DNA of 64,000 bases from positions 1,178,001-1,242,000 of the forward strand of contig JABYQU010000001.1 of NCBI GenBank assembly GCA_022264855.1, in the 5' to 3' direction. The notes under the pieces were generated by a model. The model was given only the letters and a program-made list of their open reading frames with translations, had not been told where the DNA came from and searched no databases. Numbering within the stretch: the first letter of the stretch is position 1; each line of letters begins with the position of its first letter. The position numbers and the translations under genes are program-made. This document shows positions 48,534 to 60,937 of the stretch, piece after piece. The DNA is from Lenzites betulinus. Taxonomy: Eukaryota > Basidiomycota > Agaricomycetes > Polyporales > Polyporaceae.

Positions 48534-50966
48534 ATGGACGCACCTGTTACGACTTCACGACTCATGCCTTCCCTCGACGCCCTGCCGGCCGAGATCCTAC
48601 TCGAGCTCGCCTCGTACCTCACCTCGCGCTCCGACGTCCTCCAGCTCAGCCAAGTCGTACGTCCTCCACTCCGCCGCATAACCCCGCACAGCAAGCACTG
48701 CTGACCCCCGCCGCGCACAGTCGCCGGCCGTCTACGCGAAAGTCATCCCTGCCCTCTACGCCGACGTCGACCTCCATGGCGCCGAACAGTGCGAGCGCAC
48801 GCTCACCATGATCGAGCGCTGTCCCGACGTCGCCTGCCACGTCCGGAAGCTGACTGTGCACCCGGAGCACGAGCTCGTCCCGCGCCCGCGCGACCAGTAC
48901 CGGGCCTGGGACAACGCGGGGGTGGTCTCGCGCTGCGTGATGCAGGCGGCCGTCAACCTGGACGCGCTCGCCCATTTCGAGTGGGACGGCGAGGACATGT
49001 TGCCAGACGACCGGATGTGGGCAGAGTTGCGCGCAAGGTGAGTCTGTCGTGGGCGCGTCTCAGCCCCCGTTCGCTGCATCTCATGTCCCTGCGTGCGCCA
49101 GATGTGCGTGTCTGAAGTACGTTGGGACGACGTTCGGCTGTTTCCTGCCGCGTCCGACTAGCAACGTGAGTACATGACATCATCCACGCTAGCCCGTCTC
49201 GATCATGCTTGCTCGCTGCTGTCTCTGATCAACTGCCGCCTGCCCGCGTACAGCTTTTCCAGTTCAACGACCTCGCCGGGTTCGCGCTCACGCTCAAGGA
49301 CGGCTTCTACGCGCATTCGCTCCACGTGCCCTCTCGAGGTGGGTCCTCTGCCGGTCCCCGCCCGTCCGTCTCCCTCAAGGACGCACGGCGGCTCGCTCGC
49401 GGATGCGCTGACGCCGACCCAGAGAGCGAGCCCGTCTTCACGCGCCTCTGGGACATGCTCGTCCTGCGCTGCCCCGCCCTCGAGGCCCTCACCATCGTCG
49501 GCCACTCGTCCGAGCCGTCCGAGGCTGCCCGCCTGTATGGCGCGCGCTGGCCGCGCCTGCGCGCCCTCACCCTCGGCGCGCTCGTGTGGAACACGCACGC
49601 GCCGGGCCAGCCCACCGTCGCCGCGGACTTCGTGCACTTCCTTGAGGCGCACCCCACGATCGAGAGCTTGTCGCTGCTCGGCAGGCCGAGCGCCAACCAG
49701 CTCGATCTGTCAGGCTTAGACTGCGCGGCGCTCCCGAATTTGAAGGAGTTCAGCGGGTCGTTCACGCATCTGCGCATGCTTGTCGACCGCGTACCTCGCC
49801 CCGCGCTGGACCAGGCGGACGACAACAACCAGGCGCCGAACCCACCCGCCGACGCCAACAACAACGCGAATGTGAACCCGCCGCCCGAGGGGTACACGGC
49901 GCTCACGAAGACGCTGACGCGCGTGTGCTTCCCGCATCCTATGCACCTCCGTGATCTGACGCCGCTCACCGTCTCACGCGTGCTCCTGGGGCTCCACGCG
50001 CTCACCGCGCTCAAGGTGACGTTCTCCATCCAGGGCGGGTACGACAGCAACAGCATCCTGCGCACCATCGTCTCGTCCTGTCCGTACCTCCTCGACCTCG
50101 ACCTCACCTGCGCGAACAAGCCCTCCTTCCTCCTGGTAAGCCCCGCATGTCCCTTCTATCAACCTTGATGATACTCACTCCACCTGCAGGACTCCTTCGC
50201 GAGCCTCATCCGCGGTCTCACCCGCCTACGCACGCTCACCCTCGCGCTCGTGCGCATGTCCGGCGAAGAGCCGATGCACATCGGCGCATCGCGCATCGCG
50301 CTCGCCAACCCGCGCCTCAAGGCCTTCTCTGTCGCGTTCATCCCCGCGCTCGCCCCCGCGGCCCTCTCCGCCGCCGCGGCGCTCGCGCCGAGCCCCACCG
50401 ACGGCCCACCGACCCCGCTCGAGCGCGGGGCGTTCGAACTCGCGTGCGATGCGCATGGCATCCCCGTCTGTCTGCGCGTCGCGCAGTGGCGCGCGCTTCC
50501 CTGGCTCGGCTTCTCCTGGCCCGCGCCGTGGACGCTCGCCCTCCCCGCGCTCCCGGCGCCCGCGACCATCGCGCTCCCCCGCAGCGGCGTCGCGCAGTGG
50601 GCCGCGGCGCTCGCGGGCGTCCTCCCGCTGCTGCAGGCGCGCGCGCTGCGCGACGCCGTCGCCGCGATGGACCCGAGCGTCGGCGGGCTCGGCATCATTG
50701 GCGTCGTGGGCGCGCTGCTCGTGCGCCGTGCGGGGCTCGGGGCGCGCGGGAAGGGGCGCGCGAGCGTGCGCAGGTGGGTGTATGATTTGCGCCCGAGCGG
50801 GCACCCGGACGTGGCGCGCGCGGGGGTGGGCGCGCTGTTGGTGGAGCGCAGCCCGGCGGGCGAGGAGGCGAGGCTGTTGGCGTTTTGTGCGTGTTTGGGC
50901 GCGTTGACGGTGTGGGCGCTGGTTACGCGGGCGGTGAGGGACGCGGGGGTGGGGGTTTTAGCGTGA
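48534..50966 (+). CDS. F-box protein with leucine-rich region
   Basis: Five exons (48534-48656, 48721-49037, 49102-49165, 49254-50135, 50190-50966) give 720 residues. The F-box is at about 13-57: LDALPAEILLELASYL, then DVLQLSQVSPAVYAKVIPAL. The middle part has LRR-like lines (CPALEALTIVG, WPRLRALTLGAL, LPNLKEFSG, LLDLDLTC, LRTLTLALVRM). An Asn/Pro-rich low-complexity insert lies near residues 390-420. The last 150 residues are Ala-rich and end with a repeated-looking GHPDVARAG, GEEARLLAFCACLGALTVWA segment that may form a hydrophobic helix. F-box proteins recruit targets to SCF ubiquitin ligases through Skp1; the target is unknown. Codon use in the last exon is extremely GC-rich. This is a lineage-expanded class in Agaricomycetes. 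Confidence 0.82.
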
Positions 50967-51731
50967 ATGCTGCCGCTGCTCCTACTACTGCTTCTGCTCG
51001 TGTTTGTCTCGTCTCGTCTCGTCTCGTCTCTGGGTTCCGCGCACGGCCGCTCTCCTCGTCCTCATCTCGGTTCCGGCATATTTATTCGCACCTCGCATGG
51101 ACATATTGATACATACAGACACCCTGGGACGTTCTCCATCTCCATCTCCGTCTTCCCCTTCGCTCTTCGCTTTTCGTCTTCATTCTTCGTTCTCCTTCAC
51201 GACTCCCCCACGACCCCCTTCGCGCACGGAATTCGTTCACCCGACCTGCTCCTGCCTCACGATCATCCCAATACGACAGTATGTGGTACGCACTGCTAAT
51301 ACTGTATACTTAGTACCCCCTCCCGAGACCCAGACCCGGATACGTAAATTGTACCTAGACCGCATTGCGCCTTGCTGTATTTACGAGTTATGTGTTATAT
51401 GTGATGGTGCTGTTGCGCCGTGAAGCATGCGTATAGCGTACAGATCGCCTGAATTACTCGATAAAGGTGTTATTTCTGTTGTAATGCATCATTCGATGTC
51501 AGATTATACAGACACAGAGAGGTATCACACAAGGGGAAAGACCGGGCATGCCACCGCAAAGTCGAAAGGGCATGAAAGGCAGACTAGCGCGAGCAGGAGG
51601 CAAGATGGAGATTTAGGAAAACGAGTCGTTACAGAATTATGTATAGATTCGAACGATGGAGGAGCGGCGGCGCTGCCCAAGTGATGAGGAAGAGCAGCAA
51701 CGGCAGAGCAGCGACATTGATTCAATGAACC
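50967..51731. other. Convergent 3' region of F-box and tyrosinase genes
   Basis: Both flanking genes end here. The left part is pyrimidine-rich 3' untranslated sequence with a pentanucleotide repeat. The right part is AT-rich. No gene is supported. Confidence 0.6.
51006..51030 (+). repeat. (GTCTC)5 tandem repeat
   Basis: Five perfect copies of GTCTC follow the F-box stop codon by about 40 bases, within pyrimidine-rich 3' sequence. Such short repeats are prone to length variation between strains. Confidence 0.9.
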
Positions 51732-53322
51732 TCATTCATATACATAGCAGAGATATCCGCCGGTCGTGTTCATGACGTCCCGGATCGTCACCTCCGGGAA
51801 CATCCCGTCCGCGGGTATGATCGAGTCGAGCTGTCGCGCCAAGTCACATAGTTGTGAGCAGAGCACAGCTAAACCACCAAAAAAATACGCTGCGTACCGT
51901 GAGGTCAGGCGCCATCCCGTTCGGCCAGTCTTTTAGCGCCTGAAGGGACGTGAGGTTCTGCACTGAGCCGCCCTTGTACGCCCAGAGACTCGCGGGGTTC
52001 CTGTTCTGCCAGTCGAACCAGACCTTGTCCACCATCTGTGCGCGGATATGAGTCGTTTCTTTACGTATCACACGGCAGGAGGTAGATTCAAGTTGGCACG
52101 TACGGCATGGTGGAAGAAGAAGAGCGGTTCTGCCACACGCATGAGACATCAGATGATTGGTGAGAAGAGCAGGGGGGCGAGTCTTACCGTTCGCGGAGAA
52201 GGTTGGCTGCGGGATGCAGTCAGCTGGCGAACCTGCTGGACACTCGCCAGAGAGGTCGCTGCACAACGTGCCCAGAAACCCCATCAGCTCGCAACCATTG
52301 GAAAACCTTCGAGTCAGGCGTACCCTCCGAGTATGAAGTGCACGCTCGAATGGGGTCCCTAAACTCACTATCAGCTTCCCATCATAATCAATGCTCACTA
52401 CGCGACGACGAACCTCGGGGTACTCCATCGCCGCCTGAAACCCCACGAAGTCGCCCGGCACCCACTCGAGCAAATCGCGCACGACCGCCGGCGTGAAGCT
52501 CGCGTTCGCCTCCTTCGCCGGGTCTGTGAACAGCGGGACCGCCGCGAACGGCAGGAACGGCTGCAGCGTGAAGTTGCGGCGGATGATGTGCGAGACGGGG
52601 TACGCGACCTCGAGCCGGCGGAACCCGCCGTCCTGCACCTGGAAGTCCTTCGCGGGGTCGCCCCACCCGCCGAGCCCGCTGATGGGGTCCGAGTCGCGGA
52701 AGAGGGGGCTGTTTTGCACGTCGTGCGCGTCTGGGTCGTGGTGGTGTGAGACTGTCACTGTGAGGCAGAGGCGAGGGCAACGGGGACGTGCGTACCCTTC
52801 GACCAGTCCCAGTAGGGGAAGGCACCGGTGTACCCGCAGCGCTCTTTCATGGCTGTCTCGACCGCGTTCACGTAGAAGCGGTGGAATGGGAAGAAGAAGC
52901 CCGTGTTATGTATCTTGTGTCCGCGCCATAAGCAAACGGCATGTATCAGTGGAGCAGTATTTGCTCACCCTGGTGTTCAGATCCATGTGGATGTAGACGA
53001 TGTCATCCCAGTAGCTGCCCGAGGTGTTCACCGGGGGGATGTTCGAGATCGAGCGGTTCACTCTGGGCGCAAGCGCATCATCGTGCGGGAGTTTAGCTAG
53101 ACACTACGGCGTAGACGGAGTCAGTTTGTCATTGCTAACGCGACGTAGGTACCGTACGTTGATGGCAGCGATCCACTCGGCACGCTGTGGAATGGTGAGC
53201 TTCCGCCACTCCCTCCTCACAGAAGGATGGGTGCACGTAGCGGCCTCTCCGCCGACCTCCACCAGACACAGGAACAAAGCCACAGAGAAGAAGACCTTGG
53301 AGAGGTGCACAAGTCCAAGCAT
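51732..53322 (-). CDS. Secreted tyrosinase-like type 3 copper protein
   Basis: Seven exons (53322-53158, 53103-52969, 52913-52796, 52757-52188, 52129-52104, 52035-51898, 51830-51732) give 416 residues. The N-terminus (MLGLVHLSKVFFSVALFLCL) is a signal peptide ending near GGEAATC. The CuA site is complete: His94 (YIHMD), His102 (RIHNTG) and His111 (PFHRFY), then YWDWSK. The CuB region shows ALHTRR (His281) and FFFHHAMVDKVWFDW (336-350). The C-terminus (LDSIIPADGMFPEVTIRDVM, then GGYLCYVYE) is typical of short secreted fungal tyrosinases. The expected second CuB histidine, four residues after His281, reads Val. Either a short intron there is misread, the gene model is off, or the copper site is altered. 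Family reaction: oxidation of phenols to quinones, as in melanin formation. An upstream in-frame ATG at 53361 exists. Confidence 0.87.
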
Positions 53323-54883
53323 AGCGGTGCCGTCGCAAACGAGGAGCCATGCTATCCCCAAGGCTTTTATCCTTCATTCCTGCATGGCTCAATTCAGATG
53401 CAGAAACGGCAGTTCAATAGCCCGCTGTCGAGCAGATCCCTCCCCGTTCACAGGGTGGTGGGAATCCCCTGCGACGCTCGGCCCTCTGCGCACGCCCCGC
53501 AAAGCAGCATGAAGCGCATCCAGACGTCATTGGCCCCTTTGCGATGGGAGAAAGGCGCGCCCGAGCGTCGGAGGGGCGTGCTTCGATGGATGCACGAGTA
53601 GGCATGGGCGGAGCCTTTTGTGGACGATGCAGCTGTCTGACGACGCACGGGGCCAATTGACGGCGGGTTCGCACTTCTAGAGGCTGATCGGCGGACAGCT
53701 GGCTCGGGCAATGCGGAACTAGACAGGGCTTAACGTTTGTTTGTGGTCCTGAGTGCAGTGTCCAGTCGGACATCAGCTGTGAACTTACTAAGTTCAACAT
53801 ACCCTAAACGGGTGTACACACCTGGCACCACGGTCCTAGTACTCAGCGTACAAATTATGGCTGATGCCACGATGCCTCGTTGCAGCCCGACTGACTCGCC
53901 CGGCATTAGCCGCGTTCTAGCACGAATTACTAGTCTTCTTCGCCTCGGCTCGGTCTTCTACCTCCTCGGGGGTGAATATTTGAATGCTTAAGCTTCCTTG
54001 ACCCGACACTCGTGCGACAGACGAGTGGCGCGGCCCAGCTCGCTGCCTGTGAACTGTAAATTGCCCGGGCCCACATGCACATGGACCATGTGCATGAGAC
54101 CTATGCGGGACCGTATATCGTAGATCCAAGCCGTGACACAACGGTGCACGTATCGAGTGCTCACCGATTTTGTAACTGTCCTTGAAGCTTGAGTCGCAGT
54201 GTAAGATGCAGTTCTGCGCCTGCGCTTGGGGCGGGAGTGGGAAGTGCGAGAGATGGTTTCATGCTATGATGATATACGTACAAATCTATTCCGAGCTCCG
54301 CGCAGCCAGCAGCCAGAACGTTCCGTATGAAAGAAGGAGACGGGAACACATGCACACCTTGAAATCGACGTGAGGAGAGCCACGGGCTATGTATCGTAGC
54401 AAAATCCGGAGCAGGGTGGAGGGAGATGGAGAGCTAGTGCTGATAGGACGCTGTCTGGGCGTGGGATCGGACTAGGAGGAGAGGGGGGAGGAATGACATA
54501 CATGCACCCAGTGAGAATGTGTACAGATGATAGTGGCAGCGAGGCATGGATGAGGTAGGGTATATCGAGAGACGGTGCGCCGGAGGCTGCGGGGCATATA
54601 TCGAGAGAGGCGGATGCGCGAAGACAAACTGGACAGACAGAGGCGGAATGGAAACAATTCAGCAGGAGGAGCGGACGCAAGCATCCGTGTGCCGTAAGAG
54701 ATACAGTAGGACATAGCGCATGAGTGGGTGAGACAAAATCGGGAATGGCGGAGGCCGCGTGGTCTGTAAAAGCAAGAACGGGCCTGGCGCCAGAGTATGA
54801 TACACTGAGAGTCCGAAAGCGTGGCATAGTGTTGCGAGGCATAGACGTTATGCAAGCGGGCGGGAGACGGTCGGGGGTGTGAA
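53323..54883. other. Intergenic region between two minus-strand genes
   Basis: No coding exon, RNA gene or terminal-repeat element was found. The left part is the tyrosinase promoter. From about 54,380 to 54,883 a minus-strand open frame continues past the stop of the next gene's last exon but shows only 3'-untranslated-like composition. Confidence 0.5.
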
Positions 54884-57800
54884 TCACTTCGTCGACGGCG
54901 GGCTCACGTCTGAAAAGGTGATCGCCAGGCACCCCAGCCATGCCATCTCGACCGCTGCGCGCCCAATGGGCGTGAGCGAGTAAATCGGGTCGAACGCGTC
55001 CATCATCTCCTCTTCGTGCACAGGAGACGGAGGCTGGGGCGGCTCGTGCTGCTGCGACGTGCACAGCCCGACCGACGCGAGCCCCTCTGGAATGAACTCG
55101 ACGTCGCGGCCCTTGCCCGAGCACATCCCGATGACGACGTCGCCCGGGTGTTTCTCGCGCAGTCCCGCGTCGGGCAGCTGCGCGATCGCCTCCTCCATTG
55201 AGCCCGAGATGCTCAGGCCTTCGCTCGGCAAGCGCACGCCGGTCCCGAGGAAGTCATGGCACCCGACAAGCCGCGCGCATACGCGGAACGCGGACTTCGG
55301 GATCCCCTTCGACTTCGGCGCAGCGGCGGCTGCAGCGGACGTCGAGTCGGCGCGGGAGCGCTTCTTACTTGCGTCCCCGCCCTTCTTCTTGTCCTTCTTG
55401 CGCTCGTCAAAGGGGACATAGTACACGATCAGGTACTGGCGTTCTTCGACGGGGAGGATGTACCGGCTCTGGTCCTCGTCGGGTATGGTCGACGCGTCGT
55501 CCGTCCTGCATGGCCAAAGGGGTAGGAGCATGTGCAGCGCCTCCGAGGGCACCTCTTCGAAGACGTTAACGCCCGCAACGTTCCTCATCGGCTGCTTGCC
55601 CTTGCTGCGCTCGCCGCGGCTCGTCTTGAACGTCGGCAGTAGTCCAACGTCCTTGAACGACTCGCTCAGGTTCTGGATCACCCGCTCCCGCTCCTCCTGC
55701 TTCGACCGTGGTGCAAGCGTCACCCATGGGGGAGCGGTTGACGTGAAGGGGACGTCCGCAGAGGGCCCAAGTGGCTTTCCAGAGGAACCTCGCGCGTTCT
55801 GTCCACGAATGCGCCGAGCAAGTCTGTCGATCAAGCCACCGCCGGCGTGGTCGTGATCGGCATGTTGTTCTGCGCGCCCGCGGATGTACTCTATGCGCCC
55901 GGAGTCGAGAGTTGCGAACGCCTCAGCGTGCGAGGTGCGGGGTACGCTAGACCTTTCGTCATCATCATCGAGATCCATGTCGTCCCCGCGCAACGGAGCG
56001 CGGGAACTCGAGGATCCGACGGGCGATATCATGACGTCGAATGACGAAGACGGCGAGCGCGTGTCCAGCGAATCCCTTGCCGAGGCCGTCGTGGCAGTCA
56101 TAATTGACGGCGCATAGCTCGCAGAAGTCACAGCTGTGAGCGACGAGTTGGGCAGTGACGGCGACACGGGTGCAGATGGAGAAGACGGGGGCTCCGAGTT
56201 GTGCCTCTTCGACGAATTGTCGTCGTCCGTCAACATCCGCTGCGTTGTCGCTGAGCTCGACACGCTTCCCATACTCGCCGACTGGCTGCCCGCGTCCGAG
56301 CCAAGCACCCGCTTTTGGCCAGCCACTGCCCGGCTCTTCTCCTTCGCGCTGTCCTTGCCTCTGCCCTTCTCCTTCGCGCGATGCGCCCGCTCGCGTTCGG
56401 CTGTTCTTGAAGTTGAAGACGACGCGCCGTCCGCGTTCCCGTTGAGATGTCCGTACGTGTTCAGCTGGCTCGTCGTGCGCGTACTCGTGAACTGCGTCTG
56501 CACGTCCATCGGCGCGAGCAGAATTGTCCCGCTTGTGTGCACGTGGAATGACGTACCACCACCACCGCCCGACTTCTGTGTGGAGGAACGTCCGAACAAT
56601 CCGTACTTACGGAAGATGCTGAACGCGACCGCACGCGAGTGCCGGTGAATAATCGAGTGAGGGCCGCCACGCGTGTTCCCGCGTGAGTAGGGGTCGGGGA
56701 TGTGGCGAACATTGACACGCTGTGTTGGTGCCTTGGACGGATCTGTCGCGTATGAAGCAGATCCCCATACAACGCGTCAGCGAACGGAAGAAAGGTGAGT
56801 ATATGCGGCCGTACGTTCTGTCCACTGCTTGTCAACCTTGAACCGGCCGACATACTCGTGCCGCCAAAGCTCGTGGATTGCAGCGCGCGGGGGACGGGAC
56901 GCGTTCGGGCTGGGTGCGGGATTCGCGCTCGCCCCGTCCGCGGCCTCTTTTCGGAAGCTCCACTCTTCTCGGCGCTGCGTGTAATTCTTGTCGAGCTTGT
57001 GCAGCTGGGACGTGAACGCGTCGTCGCTCATTGTAGTCGTGCTCGAGCGCCGACCGGAAGACAATGAATTTGATTCCCAAGGCGCAATTGACCCTGGTCG
57101 GGAGGCCGATGCGGGAGCAACGTATGATGGCGCCCCAGAAGACCACGAACGCCGCGAGGGGTCACCAAGGACGTACTGAAGGTCGAAACCGGCGTATGCG
57201 CCACTAGGGCTCTGCTCTGGAGGCTCCTCCTCTTGCGGTGGTGGCTCGTCGACCTGTAGTTGAATCTGAGAGTCCAAACTGCGCCAGTCGGAGCGGGTGG
57301 TGGGTTGGCTGTTGGCTTGAACAGAAGGACCCGCAACGAGTCCATGCCCGCCGAGCTCGTCGTCCATGCTTCGACTCATGCGTCGACCGGGGGCGAGGAT
57401 CGTGACTTCGCTGTCCTCGCGATCGCGCACCGAGGGCATGACAGTCGGGATATTCCACGGCACGCTTCCGCGCCGGGACTGCGATGGGGACGATACGGGA
57501 CTCGAGCTCGATTCGCCACTGCTGTCGCGTATTCGGGCGAAGGTGACAGGGGAAGACGTACCCGCATCGTCCGCATCCTCGTCGTCCTCCTCCATCAGGC
57601 TCATTGTCACGCTCAGCCGGTCGTCACCCGCGCCCGCGCCCAGCCCTGATCCTGCTCCCGCTATTCGGCCAGATGTGTAGCGCCCAGAGCGGCCGACACC
57701 GAACGTGTGTTGCGAGGCCGTGTCAGACACATCTTCTCGAGAAACGTTGCGGTAGTCGAATTCGACGTCAGTGTCGAGGTCCTCGCCGTCGTCATACGCC

Positions 57801-58798
57801 GTTGAGTCCAGTTCTGCCTCCGAATCCGTTTCCGCCCGCGGTGGGGACGATGCCTTGGATGAGGCCGCCGACTGCGACTGCGCGTTAATCGGGAGGGACG
57901 GCCTGCGCGTGCCATCGTCGATGGCGCGCATCTTTGCTCTGGTCTGCCGCGCCGCCTCCTCCTCGTCTTCCTCGTCTTCCCCTACGCGGGGAGTCCGCGA
58001 CCCGTGGCTGGGCCCAGATAAGGATGGGCGCGGGGTGCGGTCTGTTCCGGCGGAGTTGGGTACCGTGAACGGGCTGATCTGTTCCGCGCGACGGGCTGTG
58101 GGATTGGGATGTGCAGCACCGAAGGTAAAGGTGGAAAGGTTAGAGTATATGTCGTCTGTAACCGTCAGGAAACTAGCATTGTCGGCGGTGTTGGAGGTCG
58201 TAGTGGTAGATGGGGGAGACGGAGCCGTCTTAGTTGCCGACTGATGGAGGATGGTGGGAAGGGATGTTCTGCGTGAAGAGGATACGGAAGAAGAGGGCGT
58301 GTGGGCAGCCCGTCGTGGGAGAGGCCGGGGCTGTAACTGAGGAGGGCGTGACACGGTCGTGCTGCTCTGGGCTCTGAAAAGGGAATGAGGGGATCGGGGA
58401 ATGGAAATAGATGAGAGAGACACTGACTGGTTGGGAATGGATCTGCGCCTTGAGGAGGGGAGATTGCCGCTGAACTCATCAATGGCAGCATGGGGGATGA
58501 TGGGTCTCCCAATGCCATAGCGAGCACGGTCGGGGAGGGGGGAGTCGTCGGCAGGATTGTAACCTAGGAACGCAGATGACGACGAGGCGGCGGACATCTG
58601 ATCGTCAAACTCGCGAGGGGCAAGAGGCCCGTTTGTGGACTGGGGGTCGAGGGGCGCAAGGGGGGCACGGCGGGGGAGCAGATGAAGGTGGGCTGCGGCG
58701 GAAACAGAGAGTGCGGAGGAGGAGCGTGTAGAGAGGGATCGAGGGCGAGACCTGGGCTTTTCGGGCTGGAACGAAGCGTCGCGTCTGAGATGAAACAT
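54884..58798 (-). CDS. Large Ser-rich protein of unknown function, 1,280 aa
   Basis: Two long exons, 58798-56815 and 56742-54884, join across a 72 nt intron in phase 1 to 1,280 residues. In-frame upstream codons include TTG but no ATG, so translation probably starts at MFHLRRDASF. The first 600 residues are Ser/Pro/Arg-rich and disordered with acidic clusters. Conserved-looking islands are GAYAGFDLQYVLGDPSRRSW, the SQLHKLDKNYTQRREEWSFR helix, AIHELWRHEYVGRFKVDKQW and a segment around the intron that ends AFSIFRKYGLFGRSS. The second exon has a Lys/Arg-rich part, an acidic DMDLDDDDE cluster, and a C-terminal region of about 200 residues (RQYLIVYYVPFDERKKDKKK, SAFRVCARLVGCHDFLG, ending AWLGCLAITFSDVSPPSTK) that looks folded. 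I do not recognise the family. No membrane span or signal peptide; nuclear or cytosolic by composition. Confidence 0.78.
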
Positions 58799-58906
58799 GG
58801 AAATGGGCAAAGCGGTAGCGGAGTACGACTGCTAGACAGAAAACATACAGAAGAGGGGGTGGAAGGAGGAGGAGAGGAGGGATGAGGAGGAGAAGACAAC
58901 GAGCCT

Positions 58907-58916
58907 CCCACGTGGG
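58907..58916. promoter_or_regulatory. CCCACGTGGG palindrome upstream of the Ser-rich gene
   Basis: A perfect CACGTG-centred decamer lies 109 bases upstream of the ATG at 58798. It is identical to the one at 1039-1048 before another unrecognised Ser/Pro-rich protein gene. This suggests, but does not prove, a shared bHLH-type regulator. Confidence 0.35.
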
Positions 58917-60564
58917 CCCGCTCTTGTCCCCGATTTGGATGATATAGGCGCCCGTCTTACCCGGAAGGTTCGCGTGGTGGACTCTGCGCTCTGCCTCTCC
59001 GTGCTTTATATTCAGCTGAATCTATCTGCCCGCCGTGCGCCGTGCTCCCACTGCTGCTCATCGCCGCCGCTCAGACGCGGCACTGCGTTGAGCGACTGTA
59101 ACGCGTGGCAGCGCCCGCCGCGGGGCGCTGCTCCTGCTCACCCGGTTACATAGAACGCCCGACTTTGGTCCGATCCAGATTCAAGATTGTGCAAGGCAAT
59201 CTTGGTCGACGAGCGGGTCTCGCATGCTATCGACCTCAGTCTGTTTGTCTGGGCCGGGGGCTCCTAAGCCTAGGGCGCGCCACAAGGTAGCTACCCGGCC
59301 AATCACAGTATGGTATGTCGTTTCTTCCCCGAAACACCAATCCTCGATGATCGCCTTGCCCAAACCCCCGCTGATCTTCTCAGCCTCACATGCCAATATC
59401 CTGCGACACGGCCGTCATGCCGTCTACCTTGGACCGCCATGTTCATTCGAAGCACAGCTCCGCCGTACTACAGCCGCCACAGCGTTCGCCGTGTGGCGTT
59501 TTCTGTCTACCAATCTGCCACCGCTGGGTCGCGGGCTCTGCTTATGCGGCGTCTCACATTACTTACGCTCCTTTGTCCATAGATCATAATAGCCGAGTTC
59601 CAGATTTTGAAGCAGCCGACATCAGACGCATGGTAACGGCTCAGTCAACGGGCGAAAAGTCTATCACCGGTGCCCAACGACGTTAGTGCTCGTTAGTGCC
59701 ATGACTTGTGACAGCAACGGATCAACTAGCTTCGGACTTACAAGTTACATCGTCCTCGACGCGGGGCGCCCTTTCCCAACATGGCTCACTCAGCCCGGTC
59801 AATGCTTCCGACTCGGGTCGCCCAAAGACTCCCCTCAAGCACATGGCGCAGGGCGCCAGTCGTCCGCAGATACCCGTGACCGCCCTATGCCCTCCCGCCC
59901 AGGGGCCCAGGCATGCCTCTCCCTGCACTCCACGTTCAGACATCTATTATTATAGGGCGGCATGGTAGGCCCTACGGCGCGAGGCATGATCCTGCGTGCG
60001 CACACTCAGCAGATACGGATATGTGGCTTGGGTTCAAGGACGCTTGAACAATGTTGAGCCACATCCAATGCAATGCAGTGCCACACATCGTGCCAGATAT
60101 CCATCCAAGACCGGCGGCGAACAACTGCTTATTAGTTGCAGACGACTCAGCATCGACTCTCAGGCTGACTTGGAGCGCGGCGATTTTGCAATTCGCCGAG
60201 TAGGACTCAAAAACCCATGCGGACAGCGGTTCGGCGTGCCGCCGTACCCGACTCGAAAGGCCTCAATTGGTGCCCGAACACCCGAACATCCCACGACTCA
60301 CAGAAGACAGGGGTTGTGTATACGGGGTCTGGATGTGAGGACACGCGTCGGCTTTGCCGGCGTCGTCACGTTGTATAGCTCAGTGCACAGTGCTCGGGCG
60401 CGCCGTGCAGGGTCTGGGTGACTGGAAGAATCAGAAGATCGATATCCTGGTGCGTTGGCAGCTTGCTGTAGGCGCGTCACAGACTGGCTGTACGCGAAGA
60501 GTATGCGAAGACGTTCTTACGAAGGTTACCGTACAGATGAGATGGCGGAAGAGCGAGCCCCAAG

Positions 60565-60937
60565 AGGACCCCTGACAATGGGAGGATATCCCTGATGACC
60601 GTCCGGACAATATCTCGGGTTCTGGAGGGGGTATGCCTGCTCGCATCCGGACAAAACAGGGCTTAGACGCCCAAAGGCCTGTGGAATGGTCCGGACATGG
60701 ATGCCAAAAAGAGCCATCAGGTTCGGCCCAAGCGGGCGCTAAACACACATTGAGCGCCGAAAATCATGCCTGTGGTGGTTAAGCGCCGGATTTCGGACAT
60801 TTTCTAGCTTTTTGGGGGCCGAAAGCCTGATTTTATCCGGACAAAAGTGGGCGTCTAACAGGCCTGTTGACCCCGGACATTTTGGGCAAAATCGCGGTCG
60901 GCGTCATCAGGCATTTTGGGCGGTTGTCGGGGGTCCT
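60565..60937. mobile_element. 373 bp MITE with perfect 8 bp target duplication
   Basis: GCCCCAAG occurs at 60557-60564 and again at 60938-60945, directly outside an inverted repeat. The ends are AGGACCCCTGACAA (left) and AGGACCCCCGACAA (read inward from the right), 13 of 14 identical. A second matching block, CCTGATGAC, stands at the same distance, 26 bases from each end. The interior holds about six GGACA boxes and two partial direct repeats (60646-60699 and 60836-60880) starting TCCGGACAAAA. There is no coding frame. An 8 bp duplication is typical of hAT elements, though the terminal bases do not fit the YARNG rule well. Confidence 0.85.

Noticed and set aside
52330..52380. A 10 nt GTGAGTTTAG candidate intron in the tyrosinase exon
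   Set aside because: Far below any functional intron length, and the frame stays open without it.
60014..60070. GGTTCAAGG-type sequence suggesting a tRNA T-arm
   Set aside because: No matching acceptor, D-arm or anticodon arm could be folded around it.
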